Assembly (NCBI GenBank): GCA_028821125.1
Contig: JAPPHD010000006.1
Location: forward strand, 1-36,806
Direction of reading: 5' to 3'
Length of the DNA stretch: 36,806 nt
DNA from: Gammaproteobacteria bacterium
GTDB taxonomy: Bacteria; Pseudomonadota; Gammaproteobacteria; Pseudomonadales; Azotimanducaceae
In this document: positions 26,049-33,268 of the stretch, one piece after another
Layout of the letters: the number at the start of each line of letters is the position of its first letter
How positions within the stretch are numbered: position 1 is the stretch's first letter
Notes under the pieces: model-generated
Databases searched by the model: none
Told to the model about the DNA's origin: nothing
What the model saw: only the letters and a program-made list of their open reading frames with translations
Translations under genes and position numbers: made by a program

Positions 26049-26470
26049 GTTTCGGTGTGCTGCTGTTCGCGGTTTCTCTGGTTTTCGATACCGCCGGCGA
26101 ATTCATGGACGAGCGGCGCCTGCAGGTGTGGGTAGAGCCCGATTCCCCCGCCCACCCGTCCTCCGGCCTGTATTTCTTCTGCAATCGCAAAAAGCTCGTT
26201 GTGGGGATTGCTGTTGGCGCCAGCCATGACGTCCAGTCTCCTGTCCTCCTGAAATGGGGCTTCGATGACGAAGCGATGCGGCAGCAGCAGATCGTTCATC
26301 GGGCGGCCGATGCCTTTGGGGTCTACATTCCCGCCTGGTGGGAGTTGCTGGAGCAAGCCGTGAGTGCCGACCGCCTGGTTGTCCAGGTAGCGGACGAGCG
26401 CGCCATGCGTTTCGACCTGGCCGATGCCCGCAGCGACCTTGAGAACTTTGCCTGGCAGTGCCGCGCGTGA
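26045..26470 (+). CDS. Periplasmic TagO/VasI-like hypothetical protein (141 aa)
   Basis: Begins with a short hydrophobic export signal (SFGVLLFAVSLVFDTAGEF). The mature part carries paired Cys (YFFCNRKKLVVGI and the terminal WQCRA) and the pattern ADRLVVQVADERAMRFDLADA. This resembles the fold of small periplasmic proteins annotated as TagO/VasI in type VI clusters (cysteine, beta strands, an R-x-D-like middle, then an FDL helix and a terminal Cys). No type VI genes are present here, so the label describes likeness only. It is coupled to the membrane protein upstream by an ATGA overlap. The pair is followed by an array of the 12-nt repeat. Confidence 0.6.
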   Translation: MSFGVLLFAVSLVFDTAGEFMDERRLQVWVEPDSPAHPSSGLYFFCNRKKLVVGIAVGASHDVQSPVLLKWGFDDEAMRQQQIVHRAADAFGVYIPAWWELLEQAVSADRLVVQVADERAMRFDLADARSDLENFAWQCRA

Positions 26471-26800
26471 CTGCCGGCCATGGGCGTTGACGGAGAACCT
26501 GCGACGGAGGCCATCCGGGTTCTGGTTCGTCGGGGCGGTCCCCAGTCGGGCCGTTTGGCGGGCCGTTTGGGGACACCTACCTTTTCCGTTTGGGGACACC
26601 TACCTTTTCGTTTGGGGACACCTACCTTTTCGCGTTTTCACCGAATCGATAGCCGCGTATTGCAGTGTGAGGCTCGTAGAAGCGTACAGTTCCTGGTCGG
26701 AAAACCCTTGCGGAAACGAGAAGGTGTACAGACGTTTCAGAGCACCTGCAATTCATTGAGGCGATCTCTGGACGAGGTTGGAGGCGTCTTGCGATTGCCG
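26471..26800. other. Intergenic region between the TagO-like gene and vapC
   Basis: Its first half holds the three-copy repeat array described separately. The second half (26641-26800) contains no gene I can support. Confidence 0.5.
26564..26640 (+). repeat. Array of GGGACACCTACC motif, 3 copies (plus orientation)
   Basis: Three nearly perfect head-to-tail units of 22-23 nt, each CGTTTGGGGACACCTACC followed by TTTTC. The motif cores begin at about 26570, 26593 and 26615. The array lies between the stop codon of the TagO-like gene and the stop codon of vapC. Confidence 0.9.
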
Positions 26801-27256
26801 TTATGGAGACCGCGACGATGGTGTCGCCAGTGGATCGCGGGTGGGGAGTTCCGGAAACAGCGAGAAGTCGCGGTCGCGTGTGAGCAGAACGTCGACGCCG
26901 TGCGCGATGCAAATTGCCGCAATACGCGCGTCGTGTACAACTCCTCCGACCACGTGCGGCCGATGTACGAATCGCTGCAGGGTCTGGTCGAAATCCTGTG
27001 TTTCTCCGATCATCCGGTTGGTGGGCGATGCGTACCAGGCATGAAACTGCAGCCAGGCCTGTTCCGGCGTTGTGGGCTGGTCTTTCCAGATGCGACGATT
27101 GGTCACCACGCTCAGGAACTCGTAGCAGCACGGCCAGGGAATCGACCAGGCTCGTTCGCCCTCGGCAAGATCTGTCAAGAGGGCATGTGCCGCCTCGCCG
27201 AATTGAGATTCGCGGCGGTGGGCGTAGACAAGGATATTGGTGTCGACCGCGATCAC
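26801..27256 (-). CDS. vapC: VapC-type PIN-domain ribonuclease toxin
   Basis: A 151-aa PIN-domain endoribonuclease that would cleave RNA (tRNA or rRNA in studied members) until bound by VapB. The acidic metal-binding residues are present: D5 (MIAVDTNILVYA), E46 (CCYEFLSVV), D109 (VVHDARIAA) and D128/D130 (LLTRDRDF). The start ATG overlaps the 3' end of the antitoxin gene by 4 nt (ATGA). Length is slightly above the usual 130-140 aa because of a Pro/Ser-rich tail. The toxin looks intact. Confidence 0.93.
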   Translation of the reverse strand: MIAVDTNILVYAHRRESQFGEAAHALLTDLAEGERAWSIPWPCCYEFLSVVTNRRIWKDQPTTPEQAWLQFHAWYASPTNRMIGETQDFDQTLQRFVHRPHVVGGVVHDARIAAICIAHGVDVLLTRDRDFSLFPELPTRDPLATPSSRSP

Positions 27257-27501
27257 CGGGTTCCGGGGTCGCCGTAAATCATCTCCCGAAGTTCCGGCCA
27301 GGAGTAGCTTTCCAACGGGTCAGCCGCGGCCGGATCGCCGACTCTCAGGTCGGGCAGCCGGTAGGAAGGGGGGTGATCGGTACTGTGCAACACGGCGCGC
27401 AGCCCTTCTTCGACAACGGCGCGCAATGGCCGTGCGGTAAGTTTCGCATGACGCTTGGCTTGCAGAAGCAATTCGTCGTGGATGTCGAGAGTGGTTTTCA
27501 T
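27253..27501 (-). CDS. vapB: VapB-type antitoxin (DUF2191 family)
   Basis: 82-aa antitoxin partner of the downstream PIN toxin. The N-terminus (MKTTLDIHDELLLQAKRHAK) is the ribbon-helix-helix-like region of DUF2191 VapB proteins; the C-terminal part (ESYSWPELREMIYGDPG) should wrap the toxin. Repeated CCATAT half-sites immediately before the ATG point to autorepression. No Shine-Dalgarno lies in the short upstream gap, and a TAATAT -10 ends 6 nt before the ATG, so the mRNA may be leaderless. Confidence 0.9.
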   Translation of the reverse strand: MKTTLDIHDELLLQAKRHAKLTARPLRAVVEEGLRAVLHSTDHPPSYRLPDLRVGDPAAADPLESYSWPELREMIYGDPGTR

Positions 27502-27505
27502 GGAG

Positions 27506-27543
27506 CCATATTACCCATATCTTTGAATATGGTACAGCCATAT
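27506..27543 (-). promoter_or_regulatory. vapBC operator with inverted CCATAT half-sites
   Basis: CCATATT (27506-27512) and AATATGG (27526-27532) are a perfect 7-bp inverted repeat with a 13-nt spacer. Further CCATAT copies lie at 27515-27520 and 27538-27543. The site starts 5 nt before the vapB ATG and overlaps a TAATAT -10. Binding by the VapB/VapC complex is inferred from how this family is regulated. Confidence 0.65.
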
Positions 27544-27569
27544 CTGTGCTATTGATGGAATTTGGAATA

Positions 27570-27660
27570 GGGACATCTACCTTTGGAATAGGCACACCTA
27601 CCTTTTGACGAAAAAGTGACGAAAAAGGGACACCTACCATCAAAATAGGGACACCTACCT
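27570..27660 (+). repeat. Array of GGGACACCTACC motif, 4 copies (plus orientation)
   Basis: Cores at 27570 (one mismatch), 27591 (one mismatch), 27627 and 27648, with AT-rich spacers of irregular length. It lies between the vapB promoter and the end of the Asp/Asn hydroxylase gene. Minus-strand frames through it give repeated VGVP peptides, a translation artefact. Confidence 0.9.
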
Positions 27661-27725
27661 TCCGCGCGACCTTGCGCGCGTTTCCCGCAACTGCGCTTGA
27701 GGTGTTGCTACGAACCGGTTCGCCG

Positions 27726-28301
27726 TCAAGCGGCTGTCTGGCCCAACCGAGCCAGTTCCTGGGGAGGCACGTAATCGAAGATGAAGGTGATTCGGTCCTC
27801 AGAGCCCTTGTTGGCAACGCTGTGCGTCAACTGGTTGTTGATTTCGTAGGCCTGACCGACTTGCAGTTTGTAAGGGCGCCCGTCGATGGTGAAACGCACC
27901 CGGCGGTTCGTGGTGATGGGCACGTGAATCCGATGACCGATGCGGAATGACGGGTGGCGATCGGTGTGCGGGGTGATCTTTCCGCCCGCCTTCAGCCTGG
28001 CGGCCATCGCCCGGATGATCGTGCCTCCGCCCGGGTAGTGCTGCCCAACGATCTCGTGGATGGCGGGCATGGCCACCTCGGCGAGGCGATCCCAGGCGGC
28101 CTCTTTCCTGACCATGAGCTCCGGCCAGGACGACTCCTCGGTGAACACCAGCACCATGGACTCCGTGTCCTTGTGTACCTCGTACGCGCGCTGGCGGTGT
28201 TCCTGTTCGTGCCAGGCGGCTTCTTCCTGGGCAAGGATGGCGGCGGCGAGCGGGCCGGAATCCACCGGCCCGAGTTCGCGGATGCGTGTGTCGATGTCCA
28301 A
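27726..28301 (-). CDS. Aspartyl/asparaginyl beta-hydroxylase family dioxygenase
   Basis: A 191-aa Fe(II)/2-oxoglutarate-dependent oxygenase of the Asp/Asn hydroxylase (PF05118) type. The double-stranded beta-helix core spans about residues 85-180. Metal ligands H112 and D114 (ITPHTDRHPS) and H160 (NNQLTHSVAN) are visible; R170 (EDRITFIFDYV) is in the expected place for 2-oxoglutarate binding. Family members hydroxylate Asp/Asn side chains of proteins or peptide natural products. It starts 32 nt after the stop of the TonB receptor on the same strand, so the two are probably one operon. A role in handling the receptor's ligand, or modifying a peptide, is an inference. Confidence 0.88.
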   Translation of the reverse strand: MDIDTRIRELGPVDSGPLAAAILAQEEAAWHEQEHRQRAYEVHKDTESMVLVFTEESSWPELMVRKEAAWDRLAEVAMPAIHEIVGQHYPGGGTIIRAMAARLKAGGKITPHTDRHPSFRIGHRIHVPITTNRRVRFTIDGRPYKLQVGQAYEINNQLTHSVANKGSEDRITFIFDYVPPQELARLGQTAA

Positions 28302-28333
28302 CGGCTACGGCCGGTAGGCCTGTTGCGTGGCGG

Positions 28334-30799
28334 TCAGTTGATGCCGCGCATGTACCGGAAGTTGACGCCGAAGGTGCGCGGCTGGTTCACGCTCAGACGC
28401 TGCTGGGCGAAGCGGTTGTTGAAGAATAGCTGCGCCTTCTCGTCGGTGATGTTGTCGACGAACAGCGACACCGCCCAGTTCTGGCTTTCCAGGCCGAACT
28501 GCAGGTCGAGGGTCTGCCAGCCATCCTGGTTCACCACCGGTGAGAGGAACGGGCTCGACTCGATGCCGGCCAGCGAGTTCACCGACTCGCCCGTGTGGGT
28601 GAAGCGGGCCATGATGTAGGGCTCGGCGTTCATCCACATGGTGGGGAAGGAGTAGGTGACGTTCACGTGGGCCTTGAGGTCGGGCACGATCGGTAACTGG
28701 GTGCCGGTGGGCACGACGATGGGGGCCTCGGAATCTGCAAACAGGGTGTCGGCCTTGGAGAGTTCGCCGTCGTTGTAGCCGAGCGTCGCCTCGATGTTCC
28801 ACTGGGCGTCCGGCAGCCAGGAGAACCAGACCTCCACGCCGTTGATCTCGGCTTGGGGGAAGTTGACGATGCCGAGGGTGAAAAGTGTGGGCTGCGGGTC
28901 TTCCGCCTGCACCTGGATGTCGTTCCAGGTCATCCAGTAGGCCGAGATGTTCAAGCGCAGGCTGTTGTCGAGCCACTCCGTCTTGGCGCCGATTTCCCAG
29001 TTCTCCACCGTGTCGGAACTGTAGGCGTTCAGGGTGCCGGCAGGTGCGGGGAACAAGTCGTTGGGCGGGCCGAACACGCTCTGCGGCCTGGCGGAGTTGG
29101 CGCCGCCGCGGCGGAAGCCTTCGGAATAGGTGGCGTAGAGGAGTGCGTCGTTCCAGCGGTAGCTGACGTTTACCTTGGGCACGAAGCCGTCTTCGTCGGA
29201 GATGCCGAGGTGGCCGGGGGAGTAGCAGTAGTCCACGGCGCAATCGGGTTCGCCTCCGTTCAGGCCGACCATGGTGCCGTTCTTGACGATGTAATCGTTG
29301 TCAATCTGGTAGTAGCGGCCGCCGGCGGTGATGGCGAAGTTCTCGGTGAGGTTGACGGTGGCTTCGCCGAATATCGCCCACTGTTCGAGTTCGCTGTCGT
29401 AGGTGCCGGAGTACCAGTTGTTCGACTCGTATTTCGGGTCGATGCCGTTGAAGTAGTAGCCGGCATAGTTGATGTAGGCGAACGCCGCGCTGCCGGTGAA
29501 GTTGTAGACGTTCGAGATAAACAGTTCGTCCACCTCCCGCCTGTTGTAGAAACCGCCGACGATGGCCGACCAGCGGCCTTCCGCGGGGGTGGCGTAGCGG
29601 CCCTCGATGGTCCAGTTGTTGGCCTTGCGGATGTCGTAGTCGTTGGCGATGGGGTCCCCGCCGAAGTCGTAGATGCCGCCGGTGTCGTAGTAGGGGTCGC
29701 CGGTGTTGAAGGAGCGGAAGTAGTCGCCCCGCTGCTGGTATACCTGCAGGTAGGAGGTGGCGTCGGCGTAGTAGGCGCTCTCGCGGTCGAAGTAGGCGGC
29801 GGTGAGCACGACGCTGCCGTAGGGCAGGTCGCCCTCGATGGTCATGGCGAGCTGATACCACTCGTCGTCCCAGTCGTCGTCGGTGAAGCGGGCCTGTTCG
29901 CGGGGGCCGAAGGTTGGGAACACGGTGGTGTCTTCGTAGATCTGCTTGTTCAAGCTGGCGTCGGCGAATCCGTTGAGCTCGTATTTCTGGTAGATGCCGA
30001 CCAGGTCGACGGTCCAGGCCTCGTTGGCGTCGATGCGCAGTGCTGCGCGGCCGCCGGTCCAGACCGAGGAGTTGACGTCGTCCTGGACGCGGTGCGCGTT
30101 GGTGAAGGTGCCGCCCGGCGAGGGCGAGAGGATGTTGTCGACCCAGCCGGCCTCGTCGGCGCGGAAACCCACCAGGCGCAGGGCGACCTTGTCGGGTACC
30201 AGGGGCATGTTCAGCATGGCGCTGACGTCGTAGCTGGCGCCGCCGTCCTTGACGGCCCAGCCGGCCAGGTTCACCCAGCCGCTGGTGTTGTTGGGGTCGG
30301 GCTTGTTGGTGATTATGCGCAGGGTGCCGCATTGGGCGGCGTCGCCGAAGAGGGTGCCCTGGGGGCCGGCCAGGGCTTCGACACGGGCGATGTCCACGAG
30401 ACGGGGGTCGGGGTTGTAGCCTGCAGCGGTGATGGGCTGCTCGTCGAGATAGACGGAGGTGGTGGCGGAGTCGCTGAAGCTCAGCCCTTGGGCGGCGCAG
30501 CCGCGCATGACCACGGAGTTGGCGCCGGGCTGACGTTCGCTGAGCGCGAGGCTGGGGATCTGGCCGACGTAGTCGTTGAAGGTCTTGAAGCGCTGCAGGG
30601 AGATTTCTTCGTCGGAGAGGGCGGTGACGGCAATGGGGGCGTCCTGTTGGCTCACCGCCCGCTTGGTGGCGGTGACGATGATCTCTTCCAGCGCCGTTTC
30701 CTGGGCCTGGGCCGCGCCGGTGCCGGCCACCGCGGCGCCGATGGCGATGCTCAGGGGGCGCTTGTGGCCCGGGACTTTGTCGCTGCCGTTGCTTGACAT
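28334..30799 (-). CDS. TonB-dependent outer-membrane receptor
   Basis: 821 aa from the ATG at 30799, preceded by GGAGAG; an in-frame extension to 30883 has no site. Signal peptide about 15-32 (SIAIGAAVAGTGAAQAQ), TonB box EEIIVTATKR, plug domain about 44-160 and a beta-barrel ending FGVNFRYMRGIN. Plug motifs include SVYLDEQPI and RVEALAGPQGTLFG as in sphingomonad/caulobacter-type receptors of broad or unknown ligand. Two Cys in the plug (VMRGCAAQG, DAAQCGTLRII) sit where other members usually have small residues and could form a disulfide. It is the first gene of an operon with the hydroxylase. Substrate unknown. Confidence 0.93.
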   Translation of the reverse strand: MSSNGSDKVPGHKRPLSIAIGAAVAGTGAAQAQETALEEIIVTATKRAVSQQDAPIAVTALSDEEISLQRFKTFNDYVGQIPSLALSERQPGANSVVMRGCAAQGLSFSDSATTSVYLDEQPITAAGYNPDPRLVDIARVEALAGPQGTLFGDAAQCGTLRIITNKPDPNNTSGWVNLAGWAVKDGGASYDVSAMLNMPLVPDKVALRLVGFRADEAGWVDNILSPSPGGTFTNAHRVQDDVNSSVWTGGRAALRIDANEAWTVDLVGIYQKYELNGFADASLNKQIYEDTTVFPTFGPREQARFTDDDWDDEWYQLAMTIEGDLPYGSVVLTAAYFDRESAYYADATSYLQVYQQRGDYFRSFNTGDPYYDTGGIYDFGGDPIANDYDIRKANNWTIEGRYATPAEGRWSAIVGGFYNRREVDELFISNVYNFTGSAAFAYINYAGYYFNGIDPKYESNNWYSGTYDSELEQWAIFGEATVNLTENFAITAGGRYYQIDNDYIVKNGTMVGLNGGEPDCAVDYCYSPGHLGISDEDGFVPKVNVSYRWNDALLYATYSEGFRRGGANSARPQSVFGPPNDLFPAPAGTLNAYSSDTVENWEIGAKTEWLDNSLRLNISAYWMTWNDIQVQAEDPQPTLFTLGIVNFPQAEINGVEVWFSWLPDAQWNIEATLGYNDGELSKADTLFADSEAPIVVPTGTQLPIVPDLKAHVNVTYSFPTMWMNAEPYIMARFTHTGESVNSLAGIESSPFLSPVVNQDGWQTLDLQFGLESQNWAVSLFVDNITDEKAQLFFNNRFAQQRLSVNQPRTFGVNFRYMRGIN

Positions 30800-31169
30800 T
30801 TGGCTCTCCGGTCGATCGTCAAGGCGTCGCGGCAATTCTAGTGCAGGACCGTTGACGGGTTTTGTGTACCTATAGGCCCGCAAGCCGAGCCGGTGCGCGG
30901 CTTCCTTGCGGGTCGCGCGAAGGCGTCATTTTCCTGTAACTGACTGGATGTCGCAAATTTGGGGAGCGATGCATTGGTGGGCGGGATTCTTTGTCGGCTC
31001 GGTCGGAGGTTCTTTGGGTAGGTGTCCCTTTTCCGTTGTCGGCTCGGTCGGAGGTTCTTTGGGTAGGTGTCCCTTTTCCGTTGGGTAGGTGTCCCTTTTC
31101 CATCCCTTTTCCATCCTCGTTTCCAGAGTAAACTCGGCCATCGCTTTTTTGGCGCATTGCCGAGTCCAA
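30800..31169. other. Divergent intergenic region dominated by repeats
   Basis: Promoter region for the leftward receptor and the rightward propeller gene. Its middle (30991-31095) is the repeat array listed separately. Frames through it are low-complexity artefacts. I cannot place -10/-35 boxes with confidence. Confidence 0.45.
30991..31095 (-). repeat. Array of GGGACACCTACC motif, 3 copies (minus orientation), with perfect 45-bp duplication
   Basis: Bases 30991-31035 and 31036-31080 are identical 45-nt units, each ending in the motif (GGTAGGTGTCCC on the plus strand) and CTTTTCCG. A third, shorter unit follows at 31081-31101. Cores are at 31017, 31062 and 31084. Exact identity of the 45-nt units indicates recent duplication. 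Confidence 0.92.
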
Positions 31170-32105
31170 TTGACCACACTCATCGCCACCTCCATCGTTC
31201 GCGGCAGCCGGCAAGGCGAGAGCCATGGCGGCGCGTACCTGGTGGATCTGGAAGGGGAACGCGTGCGGCAGGTGATCGACTGGGACAATTCGGACATTGA
31301 CTGGCGGGGCCGGGGTCAGGACCGCGGCCTGCGCGGCATTGCGTTCGATGAAGACCGGGTGTTCATCGCGGCGAGCGATGAGTTGTTGGTTTACAACGTA
31401 CGATTCGAGCAGCTTGCGTCCTACCGCTGCGGATACCTCAGGCACTGTCACGAGATCAGCCGCTACCGGCGCCGGCTTTACCTCACCTCCACCGGTTTCG
31501 ATTCCATCCTGGGGTTCGACCTTGACAGCAATCGTTTCAGTTTCGGGCTGCATGTCACGCGCGACCGCAAAGGGCTTCGTGGTGCGCCCTTTCAGCCCGA
31601 CGGCCGGCGCGGGCCGCAGCCTGGCAATGAACTGCATCTGAACAGCGTTACCTGCGACCGCAGCGCCTTGTACCTGAGCGGGCTCAACACCGGCGGGTTG
31701 CACGCCTATACCGGGCGTTACATCAGACAGGTGGCGGCACTGCCGGGAGGTGCCCGCAATGCCCAGCCGTACCGGGATGGCGTGCTGTTTAACGATACGG
31801 AGAAAAACCTGGTGCGCTTTGTGCCCGTCCAGGGAGAGCAGAAGGCATTCAGAGTTCCTTTCTACAATCCGGCGCTACTCACGCATTCTGGCCTGGGCGA
31901 CTCCCGCATCGCGCGTCAGGCATTCGCGCGTGGGCTGTGCCTGGTCAACGACAGTGTGATCGCAGCCGGCTCCTCGCCCGCCACCATCACGCTGCATGAC
32001 CTCGATGCGATGCAGACCAGGGTCAGCGTCAACCTTTCCATGGACGTCCGGAACGCCGTTCACGGGCTGGAGGTGTGGCCGTTCGGTGCTGAGAAGGGGT
32101 GCTGA
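31170..32105 (+). CDS. Predicted beta-propeller protein (TIGR03032/DUF4915-like)
   Basis: About 311 aa from a TTG at 31170; a longer frame from 31089 begins with GTGTCCC inside the repeat array and is rejected. The ribosome site is poor, so the start is uncertain. The product has repeated beta-strand units (GGAYLVDLEGERVRQVIDW, FDEDRVFIAASDELLVYN, YLTSTGFDSILGFDL, LYLSGLNTGGLHAYTG), with conserved-looking DRGLRGIAF and HCHEIS motifs. This is the style of uncharacterised six-bladed propeller proteins; TIGR03032/DUF4915 is my best guess from memory. No signal peptide. Its last codons overlap the next repeat array (GCTGAGAAGGGG), so the C-terminus may have been reshaped by repeat insertion. Confidence 0.65.
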   Translation: MTTLIATSIVRGSRQGESHGGAYLVDLEGERVRQVIDWDNSDIDWRGRGQDRGLRGIAFDEDRVFIAASDELLVYNVRFEQLASYRCGYLRHCHEISRYRRRLYLTSTGFDSILGFDLDSNRFSFGLHVTRDRKGLRGAPFQPDGRRGPQPGNELHLNSVTCDRSALYLSGLNTGGLHAYTGRYIRQVAALPGGARNAQPYRDGVLFNDTEKNLVRFVPVQGEQKAFRVPFYNPALLTHSGLGDSRIARQAFARGLCLVNDSVIAAGSSPATITLHDLDAMQTRVSVNLSMDVRNAVHGLEVWPFGAEKGC

Positions 32106-32270
32106 GAAGGGACACCTAAATTCAGGCTGCTGAGAAGGGACACCTACATTCAGGCTGAGAAGGGACACCTACCTTCCGACTATCTCATTGACGTCCACCC
32201 TGTCCGAAGAGGCTGAGAAGGGACACCTACCTTCCGACCGTCTCGTTGACGTCCACCCTGTCCGAGGCGA
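32096..32270 (+). repeat. Array of GGGACACCTACC motif, 4 copies (plus orientation), with second-order duplication
   Basis: Cores at 32109, 32137 (both with altered last bases), 32162 and 32220. Each is preceded by CTGAGAA or GAGAA. The last two carry a 41-nt companion (CCGACTATCTCATTGACGTC type, from 32174 and 32232) repeated with two changes, followed by a diverged tail. The array covers the gap between the propeller gene and the hydrolase and overlaps the 3' end of the former. Confidence 0.88.
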
Positions 32271-32337
32271 CCATGCACGCGGCGCGTTGGAGCCCGTTGG
32301 CGAGATCGCTGACTGTATAGCGCAAGGGGAGCCGGAT

Positions 32338-33267
32338 TTGATTGCGGAAACGATTGACTTTCGCGGCGGCGATGGCAAAGCGATCCATGCCTGTCGCTGG
32401 ATGCCCAAGCAAGTCCCTAGGGCCGCTCTACAGATCGCCCACGGGATGGGCGAGCACATCGCCCGCTACGAACCGGTGGCGGCGCGGCTCAATGCGGCGG
32501 GATACGTCGTTTACGGTAACGACCACCGGGGTCACGGGCGCACCGATCCCGACCGCCTCGGGTCACTGGGGCATGACGGCTGGAACCGGGTAGTCGATGA
32601 CGCCCGTCTCCTCAACGAGCGCATGGCCGAGGACTTTCCTGGCCTTAAACGTATGCTGCTCGGCCACAGCATGGGCGCCATGCTGGCGCAACAATTTCTG
32701 TGCTATCACGGGTCGAGCCTCGATGCCGCGGTGCTCTCCGGTTCTCCGGGCTTCCGGGGTGGGCTGCAGACAGCAATCACCGGATTGGTGACGCGTTTCG
32801 AAGCCTGGCGGCTCGGAAACGACGCGGAGAGTGAGGTGTTGTCCGGCTTGTTGTTCGGCCACGCCAACCGGGACTTCGACGGCGACGACGCTACCGGGTT
32901 CGAGTGGCTGTCGCGGGATGCCGGTGAGGTATGCAAGTACGTCGACGACCCGCGTTGCGGAACGGTGCTGCGCACTGGCAGCCTGCTGGCCCTGTTCGCA
33001 GGGGCTAAGGGAGCAGCGTCTGCTGCCGCAATCGCCCGCATTCCAATCGATCTGCCTATTCTGGTGCTCTCCGGCACCGCCGATCCGGTGCATGACGAAT
33101 TGAAAAACCTCGACCGGCTGTTCAAACGCTACGCGGCAGCCGGGCTCAACGTGAGCCGCAAGCTCTATGCCGACGGGCGACACGAGATGTTCAACGAGAT
33201 CAATCGGGTGGAAGTGCTCGACGATCTTGTGGAATGGTTGGATGGCGTCTCGCTGAATCGGGCATAA
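32338..33267 (+). CDS. Alpha/beta hydrolase, monoacylglycerol lipase/lysophospholipase-like
   Basis: The TTG at 32338 with AGGGGAG 6 nt upstream gives 309 aa, beginning right where homology to the Hydrolase_4 (serine aminopeptidase S33-like) family starts. The earlier frame from 32188 runs through repeats. Catalytic triad: S111 (LLGHSMGAM), D249 (LSGTADPV) and H282 (DGRHEMFNE); oxyanion region HGMGEH and the DHRGHGRT motif are typical of monoacylglycerol lipases. It would hydrolyse an ester, probably of a lipid, in the cytosol. It converges with the sulfotransferase gene, the stop codons being 1 nt apart. Confidence 0.9.
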   Translation: MIAETIDFRGGDGKAIHACRWMPKQVPRAALQIAHGMGEHIARYEPVAARLNAAGYVVYGNDHRGHGRTDPDRLGSLGHDGWNRVVDDARLLNERMAEDFPGLKRMLLGHSMGAMLAQQFLCYHGSSLDAAVLSGSPGFRGGLQTAITGLVTRFEAWRLGNDAESEVLSGLLFGHANRDFDGDDATGFEWLSRDAGEVCKYVDDPRCGTVLRTGSLLALFAGAKGAASAAAIARIPIDLPILVLSGTADPVHDELKNLDRLFKRYAAAGLNVSRKLYADGRHEMFNEINRVEVLDDLVEWLDGVSLNRA

Positions 33268-33268
33268 A

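Noticed and set aside
27320-27817. Minus-strand protein with VGVP repeats, and KGTPTQ/KRDTYPK frames near 31000
   Set aside because: These are translations of the 12-nt repeat arrays in different frames, not conserved proteins.
28853-30796. 647-codon plus-strand frame opposite the TonB receptor
   Set aside because: It is a GC-driven shadow: Val/Gly/Ala-rich low-complexity translation, no ribosome site, and lies wholly antisense to a clear receptor gene. The same applies to long frames opposite 12157-13785, 23201-24808, 10337-11878 and 18560-19897.
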